From: Gibbula magus
Taxonomy: Eukaryota > Mollusca > Gastropoda > Trochida > Trochidae
Direction: 5' to 3'
DNA length: 64,000 nucleotides
Assembly: GCA_936450465.1 (NCBI GenBank)
Contig: OW388299.1
Span: 43,225,548 to 43,289,547 of the forward strand
The notes under the pieces were generated by a model. That model made no database searches and was not told the DNA's origin. It saw only the letters and a program-made list of their open reading frames with translations. Position 1 is the stretch's first letter; every line of letters starts with the position of its first letter. Position numbers and translations under genes: made by a program. This document shows positions 41,601 through 53,600 of this stretch, piece after piece.

Positions 41601-44600
41601 ACAATTTTTTTTATTTTTTACAGAAATGGAAGACTCTTGTAAATTCTAATCTTCCAAGTATCAAGAATATTTTCCCACAGAATTTACAAGGCTTACAGTC
41701 TTGTACACTATTCTTGATAAAAAGAACTTTGCAACTGACAACAATTTACGTGGTATGAGGATGGTACTGGTCTGAACAATTTTCTACAAGCTTTCTTCAA
41801 TTAAACAGTTAACAGGCACAAAAATCACAAAAATATCATCTAGATTCTACATATCAAATTAATTTGACATAAAATACATTATAAATCATCCTACCTTCTG
41901 CATATCAAAGGACACTTCACTGAACTTCACCTTTCCATCTGAAAATACAAATATCCCAAATAAGTAGAAACACAGATAACTAACTAGTGGTTATACCTTC
42001 CTCTGTAAGTTCAAGTTTGGAATCAATCTACAGTCAGACCTCGATAATCCGAACACTTCCGTTTTTCATCAAAAACGTTCGGATGGTGAAATGTTCGGAC
42101 TGCTGAAATGAACCAAACACGATGGAGTTAGTCCCCTTTGAATCTACATACAGAAGACAACGTATTTAGAATATCAAATGAGTTTTATTTCATATACACA
42201 TAACAACTGGGATACATATATTAATAAAACAATCATGTCTAAACAATTTCTAGACATAAATGCACAACACATTGAACTTTGAAGAATTTGCCGATTACAG
42301 ATTGCGTACTCAATGGCTTGAAGGACCCGCGCATAGTGATTAAAGTTTCTAATTTCTTTTCGTCACCAACACACTCAAAGTACGTGATCATTTGAGATAT
42401 TTCAATTTATTACAATCACAAACTCCCGACACACAAAGTGAGACATCTCAATTTATTACAATCACAAACTACTGACACGTTCAACTCCCTTGTCAATCCA
42501 CTGTCATTGATGTTTACCGATTCAATCAATGTGGTGCTCGCTTGTCTAGGGGATTAGCCGAATGCTTTGATGAACCGTCGGATTAATGAAACAGAAATAG
42601 CTGTAATTAACTAATCCGTTACAGCTAATTAGCGTTCGGATTCGGAAACGAAAGCAACGGATTAATGAATCCACATTTAATGAGTTTATATAGAGATTAG
42701 TTTGGTTACAGCTTGCTACCGTTCGGACACTGCGAGATTCGGATTATCGGAGGCCGGACTATCGCGAGTTGACTGTACATTCATTTTTGCATGACAAAGC
42801 TATAGTGGTGTTTCTATGATCGGTTATAGTCGATGATTGATGTGGTAATCGATTGCAGAAATTCATTATCGATTATCACTAATAGTAATGGAAATTAGCT
42901 TTTGCTTGACATAAATACATAAGTTAGATACTAAAGAGATTAACAACAAAATTCTTCCTCTGTGTTTACTTCCATGACACCTTGTCCTTTATGACAAGAA
43001 GTCTTATACTATAAGAAACACATGATCTTGTTAATGATATTAATTTAGAAGATTTTTTTAGATTTGATTTAACAAATTATTAACCGATGATTTATTGGTT
43101 GGGTAAATCCGATTGTAACCGATCATCGATTATGAAATCACAACCAATTCCCAACACTACAAAGCTTGCACAAAATGTTGTGTCTGTTCAGAATAAAGAA
43201 GTTGTTATCCAGAAATCTTGTTATTTTTTCAAATTAGATATGGTTCATACACTTCATCCCCTTGAGAGCGAGCTGTAGAATGTGTCTGGATTAAATCAAA
43301 TTAGATATGGTTTATACCTGGATTACACTTTGTCCCCTTGAGAGCGAGCTGTAGAATGTGTCTGCTGCCTATCCTGATGTCCTTCTGTTTGCTGATACTG
43401 AGGGAGTCGACCACCCACTCCTGACTAGCGCACGACACCTGCGTCACCTGCAGTTCTTGAATGTGTGGTCGCTGTACTTGTACCTAGGGGTGAAATGATT
43501 AAAACTGAAGTCATCTCATTAAAGAAAGGGTGTCTGTCATTTTGTTTTTATGCATTATACATGAACTGAGAAAAACACTGTAGTTTTACTAATTTAATTG
43601 ATTTACTAATTACAATTTTTAATAAAGCATACACACATATAGAATATCCACAAAGTAATAAATAACTAGAAAGGGTTGTAACAGATGTCTCCCCCTTCCT
43701 CCTATTCACCTTAGAAACCTTAAAGAAAAAGTTATTACCCATCAAAGTCCAAATTGTTGCCATGGAAACAACAAATTAGAATTGTAAAAAATTCAAACCC
43801 CCAAATAGCACATCTACATCAACGGAAAAGGCAGTATAACAAATTTGGTGAGTATTTGTCAAGTAGTTAAGCTCCAGAAACAAACCTTATCCTTCAAAAA
43901 GACAAGTCGATGCTTGCAGGTTTCACCGCAATGCATAACCACATGGCATTGCGGGCTTTCTCCCTGCCATAATACTAGCAGCCGCGATATGTTATGTGTT
44001 ACTGTGTGATTACTCTATCAGTGTATGTCTTTAGTTATCAAAAAGTACAATACAGCATGTTTTCATTTCACGTAATGAAACGGTCAAAGATGGCGACAGA
44101 ACCCTACCTTTAACCTTGGATTCAAGTTGCAGCATGAAATATCATTACCACTTTAGTTGAATATATCCATTAGATTTAAGCATTTATTTTGTTTTAAAGC
44201 GCTCTAAGAGCTTCAGGTCAATGGTCTATTGCCAAACACCTACTCAGGACATTTGTCTTATTCACATTTCTAGGCTTCAAAATCACTGAGGATGCATATG
44301 GTAATCTTGAGCTAAAAGGAAAGATCATTAAAAATGTTTCTGTTCTACCTGACTGAGGTTTTCCAGCTCACACGAGATGATGCAGGAGTTGAGTTCCTGT
44401 CCAGAGCTACTCGACACACACGCACTGGGACGCGTCACCTCCGCGCGGATACTCAGAGACTCTACTGTGTTTATCACAGCTCGGTGTCGCAGAATTCGGT
44501 GTCTGAGGGAATACAAAATATTTTAAATAATCTTGATGTGCAATATATTTCACATTATTTTGAACGGGGGACAGGAGATTAGAACCCCTCCCCTACTAAC

Positions 44601-47600
44601 CCCCCTCCCCCTAAGTAAGCAAATACGACATAAAAGCCCTTCCTGTCCTTGGGACTCACAGTCTTTTCCAAATTTTATGAGTATTTGATGCAGGACTCGT
44701 GGGTGAATTTGTCACTACCTACTGTCCAAATGACCCCCACCCCTTGGAAAAAAATTTCATCTGCATTTGTTCATTAGTATATGGATCAACATCCTACCTC
44801 ACGCTATCTCTATCTTTGGCTTGTGTGCTGACTGGTTCATAGTAGAACAGGAAATCCACTTCATGTACACCTCCAATATCATTGCCTCGGAGCCACATCG
44901 GGAGGGACATGGTTTCCCCTGGTCGAAGAATCCCTCCTTCGATCGGAATGTCAATAACCTCCGGAACATTGCACATGTCACAAGAGTCGATCGGGTTAGT
45001 GCGATCAGTGTCCGACGCTCTCATTTGATAGACGTAGGGGTACTTTGGCAGATCTTTGCTGAACCCGAATGTAAAGAAGTCAAAGTGCGTTGAGGTGACT
45101 TTGAGTTTGTGGAGCGGACTACGACCGGTGTTCTTTACTTCCATCTCGATACAGTGGACCTCGCCGCAAAGAAGTGAGTCGGGGAAATCACAGAAACAAA
45201 CCTGGAAAAGACGAACAGGATAATTTGTAAGAAAGAGAATATGATGATTATAATATTGAGTTGTAGATGAGTGCTATATTTAAGAAGAGGACAAATAAAT
45301 AACACATATTGCTGAATGAACAAGCTGCATACAAAGGGAGACAACTCCAAGGTATATTTACTGAACATGACATTTTTTTATAAATCATGATTATTTCAGT
45401 CATATTTGTTCAAAGGTACACATACAAAACCATTGCATATAAACTCAGATATTTTACACAAATCATCACTTATTTTACTGTCCATTTCAAGGAGGACACA
45501 AATTCAATCATTCAAAACACAACCATGTATACATACCTCTAGTATAGGCATCTCTTCATGGACAACTAGATCCAGTCTACGGTCAGGTCCGTACATCTTG
45601 CTGGTCTTCTCATCCTTTGTATTGTTCAGTCTCGGCCCCTGAACCTCCAGCCTCTGTTTGCCTCTCACATACACACTGCTGATGAAGCTCGGCTTCTGTC
45701 CCCCGAGGACCGAGTCTGTGGATACCGGGGTGGGGGTCAGGGACTGTGTGCTGGTTGTACCCAGGTTATATGCCAGACCGACTACTCTCAGCTCCCCTGG
45801 TTGTCTGGGGACCAGCGTGAGGTGGATCTGAAAAATGATGCAGTATCCAATAAATGATTTTTAAAAGAAAAGATTGCATTTTTGAGACATTGAAAGTTCA
45901 AAATGAAAAGCTATGGAAGAATACCCATTAAGTTCTCAATTTAAATTCACAATACACATCTAATGCATAGTGTTATACCAATATGCCAAAGGCCAAAGCG
46001 AACCCATGTTAAAGTGAAGGCTTGAAATTGGCATGTACATCATATCTACTTGTGAATTAAAATTAAAAGTCATTAAATGATATGTTGGGAAAAAGAGACA
46101 AGAGACAGAAGCTAAAGCAGTACTTTCAGATTCCTGAACAACAATGAATTAATCCATTTGGCCAACAGCCTACATTGAGTTGGTCTCTTTTCCCTTTTTT
46201 AACTGATTACTACCTAAGCTAATAATGACTTTAATGAATGGACAGGGCTAAGATGGAGAAATCGGAGAGGGTAAAAGAGACCTGAATATGAATAACGACA
46301 ACATCATAAAGATGATACTATAAAGCCACGATCGCAAATAAAACAGTACCTGCCGGAGCGGTCTCCCCTGAGGGAACAGAGGACTGAATATCAATAACGA
46401 TAACATCACAAACACACTAAAATTCATGATGGCAAAATAAAACAAAACCTACCGGAGCTGTCTCCCCTGCCTCGAGCACCACCTCCTTGATGACTGTTGT
46501 CTGTATTATCTCGTCTGCCAGGTTGTTCTTCACCCCGGTTGACACCTCATTGGAGATGAGTTGAGGTTTGTCCGCCCCGGCTATACTTGGCAGGAAGCTC
46601 CACAGCAGCATAACGTCAGATTGTACCAGCGTCACCTGCAGCGGGTTCTCTACTTGTACCTCCACCACGATCGGCTCTGTAACAAAGAGGAATTATAGAA
46701 CCATTGCCTCTGAAGCTCATCAGGAATTATGTTTTTCATTATCTCTAAGGAAAAGATTAAGATATCACATAAGGCATTGTTGCCCAGTCATCAAATTCAA
46801 AATTTATTATCTGTAACAAAGTGGGATTATGAAATTCTGTATCAAGATCTGACACTGCTATAGCCCAGCATCTTTTTAATTGATGTTGGCTAAAGGACTT
46901 GAGATATTTTCTAACTTTGTTACAAAAGCGGATCCTTTGGATTTAGGGTTTTTGAAACACCTCACACTTAAGTTGACTGGCGTCTGTGTAATTCCCTAAT
47001 ATAGGCACTCATCAACTTAAAGACAGTGGGTGCTACGGATCTTGTGATATTGCATTAACAAGAGTTTGGAAAGTGGTCAAAGGGTTGTGGTGAAATTGAA
47101 AATAAGGTAGAGGTCACAATAGCTTACTGATATCTGCTTAATCTGGAAATATGCATTTTGAAATATTGTGTTAACAAGTACTTGGACGTATAGATACATA
47201 TATAGTCCCCCTTTCTTTGCTGAGGCGAGGGACAATAACAGATCTTACAAATGCCTTCAACATACCAAGGAGAGGAGTACGGTGTACACACCACTATAAT
47301 ATCAAGAAAAACATCTTATAGCTTACCTCCAACAAATGCTAACGGACTGGTCCTGTTTTCTGTATTGTTAGTGAAGCACTGCAGAGTGGGTTTGAATGAT
47401 ATCGGCAGACTTCCTTTGTTGGCTGATATCACCAGCCTCTCCTCCAGTTTCTGCCAGCATGTGTTGCGGCTTTCATCGTGGTCAAACCATACCCCGCTGG
47501 CTGGCGTCTTACGTACATTTTTCTCTGCAAAATTAGCATATCGACTATTGAGTATTTATTACAGTATTGACAATTGCTGCATGATGGTAGTAGTGCAGTA

Positions 47601-50600
47601 TGAAAGCCTTAATAATACCTTGGTTTTTTTTACTCGAATGAAAGTAGCTACAATCTGCTCTAGTGAACCATAAAATGCACTGCATTGTATTCAATATAGT
47701 TTTATAACCAACCTAACTATCTATAGACATATTCAAACCCCGATCATGATCCAAAGCCAACCGTCAAAAGCATAAAGATATAATACATACATGTGTTTGC
47801 TGTAATATTCATTTCAGAGTATCCAATCAAAGATAATATTATAAGTGCTCAAAGATGGTATATTCCAATTACTTATAAACTACATTCCCGCTACTATTCG
47901 ACAGAAATCATTTCATACATTGATCTATCCTGTTATTCAGTGTATTTAATACTGCTACCAGTGTTGTTCCTAGAGGGGGTTCTGGGGACATTTGCCCACC
48001 TTTTTGGCTTGGTGTCCCTTAAAATTAGGAGAAATAGGATACATTTAACCATTGCAAAGGGTCCCACTTGTTCAGAATTGGCCAAAATGACCCCCTCAGC
48101 AGATCATCTAGGAACAACACTGTGCTACTCTACTCCAGTACCCTGATTCTCTGAGTCCTAAAACTGTAATTTTCAACTGTAATATCAATAACCAGCCAAT
48201 GAAAGAGCATCCATCCCAACAATATAGGCAGAACCAGGATGATAAGATCTATGAAGATCATCAACATTCAATTCAAGAAATTCATTGGCTGAAAAATAAC
48301 ATGCTATGGTATTTAACGAAGAATAACTAGCCTACAGCAAAATGACAGTTATAGGGCAAAGGGAATCAGGGTATTGTAGTAGCGTAGCAGATTCAAATTA
48401 AATACACTGATGGAACAGGATGAGACTGATCCCAAGTCATTCTCTATTGTATACTAAAGAACATACCTGTCTCCCTCTGTGACTGTTTGCCCAGTAGTAC
48501 CTTGGTGGTGTTACTGTTCAGGTTGGGTAGCGGTAATTCCGGGAGGCGGCCGTATGAACAGTTCTCACCTGCTTCTTGGTTCAGTAGTTGCTGGTAACGA
48601 CATATAAAGAATTGAATACCGAAGGACTTAATATCTTGTTTTATAAATTTTATTCTGTATATTGTAATTCATGCCTTTTTTGCTAAAATGTTTTTGAAAG
48701 AATGAAAGTGTATAAAAAATAATCGGAAAAATGTTTTATTCATTTTTTAAAATCACAATTGAGGTTTTTCATTCCAAACATAACCATCATTGACCTTAAG
48801 TTTCATATAATATATCGCCCATATACATTGAGACACCGCTATAGCGACAGGGACAACTTCTCAAGATAAATGCAATAATTTTTATACCCCTCTCACCTTA
48901 TAAACAAAGAGATACTCTCTAAGGAAGGCTCCCTGTTGCCCTGACGGTTGTTTGCTCTCTCCCATGAGGAGATGTTTGAAAGCCGAGGAGGCGTTTTCAA
49001 GCTGCTTCAAGTTGAATGATTGTCGTCCTATCGTAAAATGGATGTGGTCCTGGAAATGGAAATAAACATGGCTAAAGTCAAAGGATTTACAGTTGATCGC
49101 GCTTCATGATGACATGAGTTGAGGTGGAAACGAGGGAAACAAAAGCATATCTTGACCTAAGTCACTTTTCCTTGGTAAAGTAATACAAATCATGTTTCAG
49201 TGTTAAGACATGAAACTTTCAGATTAGCCAGTTACTGTTAATATTCCAAGAAGTTGTCATACTTCATTCGTAATAAAATACTTGATTTTGTGGTCATGTG
49301 AATTTGATTGGAGTAAGTTTACTGGATTGACAGACAGTTTATGAAAAAGTCCTTGAAAAAGTCCCTAAAAAAGTCCTTGAAAAAGTCCCTAAAAAAGTCT
49401 CGATTGTCAAATTTAATGATTTGTCTCTTTATGGTGCCACATGGACTTGTGCACATCTCAGTCAATCTCTATCTTTAAAGTTCAGCAATAATGACTTTGG
49501 CTTTTTACTGGATAGATATGACAAGGTAACTCTCACCTCTGCCAGTGACCAGTGTTTACTCTTGAAGACTTGAAGTGCTTGTGAATAGGCTCTTAGTGAC
49601 TGTTTTCTCTGCAAAGTTAGAAATAATGAAATAGTCATAATCATTAAAAGATGAATAAAATCTGTATCATAGTTTTCTACCCGTATTAATATATTAGAGG
49701 GATCATGATTGACAATGTTGGTAAAACTTATGTGCAGTATCACATTTAAAGTAAATTACTAACAAGCAAAAAAGTGAGCGTGGCTCACTAATACCCCCGA
49801 CTGTTTCAGTTTGACATTTTTATTTTACTTAAAGAGAGAGGTGTCTGCACACCTAAGGATTGATAAGCTTTGAAATGTAATTGCTAAGATTAAACTGTTT
49901 GTGAAAATGGTAGGACAAGTCTCGATCTTCATGTGAAAAAGGTGGTTTAAGTCAAAATAGGAATAAAAGTAACTTGAAAAGGTATTGGTAATATAATACA
50001 CTACTGCTATTACCACTGATTTCAACTTTATTTTGGAAATTAATCCATCATAATGATTCATTCGAGTGACTTTAAACAACAGGTACATGGAAGCACACCC
50101 CTGAAGGCACAGTGAGAGATATATACAGCAGTTTATATGGCTGAAAGGAAAGAAAATTTAACTTTTCCCAAAATATAACCAGTGGAAATATAAAATAGTA
50201 AAATCAACGAGAACACAGAAGTAGCTTTTGATGAAAGTTACATGAAAAAGAAATTGATGAAGTCAACAAATCACAATACAGTAGTAGCTTCATTCATTCT
50301 AGCTATGATAAAGTAAAAGAATATAAAAAATCGCCAAAAATTCAAAAATTCACCAAATCGTGTTACATTTTGCAATGCCCCTTTCCTAATGGTGAAGGAG
50401 ACATGTGCCAAATTTTTAAAAGGATGAGATGAATAGTTTTTCTGTAATCGATCGGACAAAAAATGCTCAGAATTTGACTAAGTTAAAAAAAATTAAAATT
50501 CGCCAAATATTCTAAAATTCACCAATTCGGTTTAAACTTCGCACTGCACCTCTCCTAGTGGTGAAGGAGACATCTGCCAAATTTGAAATGGATGAGATGA

Positions 50601-53600
50601 ATAGTTTTTCTGTAATCGATCAGACAAAAAATGCTCAGAATTTGACTAAGTTAAAAAATAAAAAAAATCGCCAAAAATTCAAAAATTCACCAATTCGGTT
50701 TAAACTTCGCACTGCACCTCTCCTAGTGGTGAAGGAGACATCTTCCAAATTTGAAATGGATGAGATGAATAGTTTTTCTGTAACCGATCGGACAAAAAAT
50801 GCTCAGAATTTGACTAAGTTAAAAAATAAAAAAAATCGCCAAAAATTCAAAAATTCACCAATTCGGTTTAAACTTCGCACTGCACCTCTCCTAGTGGTGA
50901 AGAAGACATGTACCAAATTTAAAAAGGATGAGACAAATAGTTTTTCTGTAATCGATCGGACAAAAATTGTCTTCGGACGGAAGGACGGACGGAAGGACGG
51001 ACGGACGGAAGGACGGACGGACGGAATCGTTGGTATAACTATATACCCCCAACCGTTGGTCGGGGGTATAAAAAGAAACTTCATATCCATCCACTGTCTA
51101 AAGTCTAAAATCATTTAATCCTTTGTCCAAGGGAGACAACTCTAGCACTGACCTGTCCTGACTTGTTGAACCTGTGTCCAGCTAGGATCATGTGGAAGGC
51201 GTATTTCCGGACCATCGGTGTCTTCATGTTAATGTAGCAATGAGCAGCTTGTTCCACAAACAGAGCACTAGCTAAATCAGAATCCTGGAAGAAACATTAG
51301 TCAGTATAATTTTCCACCATTTTGAAAATTAAATGAATCACTGTTCTTAGCTTCACACCATTCATCAAAGCCATTGTTAAAACATCAATTTACAATTGAT
51401 CTTAGTAATGACATAGGAGACGGATTTGCTTTAAAGTAAGATCAGTGGGGGATCCTGAGGGGTTTGACACTGATAATCTGTGAGAAAATGTTGCTCTTAC
51501 TTACCTCATTTGTCATCTTGAGAAACTGCATGGCAGCCTCCGAGTACATTCCACGACACTTGAGGGCTTCTGTGCTAACTAGAGTGGCTCTCACTGCGTA
51601 CTGGTAGTTCCTGCAATACACAGTAACTCGTATTATTCGTAGACATAACTCACACGAGACCAATTAGATTAAGTATTTGCATATTTGTGTGAATGTTCCA
51701 GTGTAAGCGATTGACTCCTATAATTTGCATTTTCGACCAGAACCTATATGAAATCCCTTTACTTAGTTTACTTAATGTGTAAAGAGGTGGTCCTTGACAA
51801 CCTGTCTAAATCGTGTTTTAATGGGATAGCAACATTAAGATTTCCTGAAGGTTACAGAGACAGAACAAACAGAAGAATCTAAAACATGTACCATTACTTT
51901 TCTCGTTTTTTTGGGTAACAACCTGGGTTGATGGCAGATCTATTGTCCCTTTAATTTACGTAACTTACTTTATTTTCCTACAAGGGCAATCATATGGGAG
52001 TTCATATTTTGCATACGATATCCTATCACGGTAAAAAATCACTTTGACACGGTAACTAGACGTCATGATGCTATGACATCATGCATCTTCTATGACTGCG
52101 TTCTAAATGTGATGACGGCAAGCTTGAAAGTAGTATTTTTTTCATGACTTCGGTAATAAATACAACATTTTATTCTCATTTGTGTCTTTGTCGTACTATG
52201 TTTCGACACTCGTACCAGAATATCAGTACAGCACTTGCTAATATTCAGGCACTTGTATTGTAAACATTGTATGACACAGACACTCATATAACATCCTCTA
52301 CTTACTTACAAAAATATTCCATGCTGGCTTACAAATAGGCAGTGATCCACCCAATATTATTTCTTTGAAAGAGTTGTGATTGCTGTAAATTGAGCACTCA
52401 ACAGCTACAGTGTTTAAAAGGTGATCATGAGATCACTGGAAACTGTTTTTATTCCTTGTACAGGTCTTGTTTTAGTGCTATTATTGATCTTCACTGTGTA
52501 GTGAACAAGGAAAGACAAATTGCGCTTGTAGTTTGATATACATCCTGTTTTGTACTAGATTATTATTTTTAGCATGTTTTTCCTTGTAAATGTAGATTTA
52601 TTACTGAATCCATGCCATGTAGGCAGATTTGCTGGGGTGTACCAACTGTACAGTCCGTCAAGACAGGTCATTTGACAAGCTAAATGACTTCAACGGATGA
52701 CCTTGACTTAAATGGAAAGTGGAAGTCAACGGTTGCTCCACTTGACATTTCAGAATATTAGAGAATAAATAGGCAGATTCAATGCATATACATCTTTTGC
52801 ATGAATAAATTCAACAAAACATGCAACTTTCTTGTATTCTTTAATATATCATAAACCGAAAATTTAATCTTTTTTAGTCGCAGAGTTACCTCCCTTGATA
52901 TCTGGCATTATGGAGCACAGTGGTGTAGTGTAGGAACACAGTGGTGTAGTGGTTAGCGTGCTTGCCTCTCACCCCAAAGGCCCGGGTTCGAATCCCGGTG
53001 GAGACACCAAACATTTGTGAGTGAGTGAGTGAGTGAGCGAGTTATTGTTTAACGCCGCTTCGGCAGTATTGCAGCCATTAGCGGCGACCAAACTTTTGTG
53101 ACCTGGGTCTCATACTAAGTTGTGTCCTTGGGCAAGACACTTCATCCACATTGCACTCAGTCCACTCAGCTGTCTAAATGGGTACCTGAACAAGGGAAGT
53201 ACGGACCTATACGGTCGCGCGGAGCGCTTAGTAGCTGCACCGAAAATACAATTCCTTCAGGGTAATAATGTACCGCCAATGAGCAGCATTGCGTTGGATA
53301 TTAGGCGTTAAAATTATCATTATTATTATTATTATTAAACTCAAAGCCATGTTTTGATGTTTCTGCAGAGTTTGTATCATAAACAGATATGGTTTAATTT
53401 GGTTGGAAATGAGTAGAATATGTAAAGGGTAATAAATTTGTAACATAGTGTTTTATGGGGTTTATGGGACTGTAAGACGCTTGTAAATTGCCCATTTCCA
53501 CCCCTCAGGAAATACGAAATCTACAAGCGTCTCAACAGTCCCATACATCCCTTCAAAACACTGTAACTAATAGTTTTTACCTAAATTGATATTAGGATGG

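Noticed and set aside
44767..45093. Plus-strand frame of 108 codons opposite TRAPPC8 exon 14
   Set aside because: It is a shadow of a strongly conserved minus-strand exon.
47793..48146. Plus-strand 117-codon frame
   Set aside because: It runs through a fold-back and a nested MITE within a TRAPPC8 intron, with no protein similarity.
51042..51073. Helitron 3' end with CTRR
   Set aside because: The terminal hairpin is present, but no CTRR follows it; the Helentron/HINE description fits better.
52937..53008. Genuine tRNA-Glu gene
   Set aside because: The head is fused to a SINE body and tail, and the acceptor stem halves do not pair.
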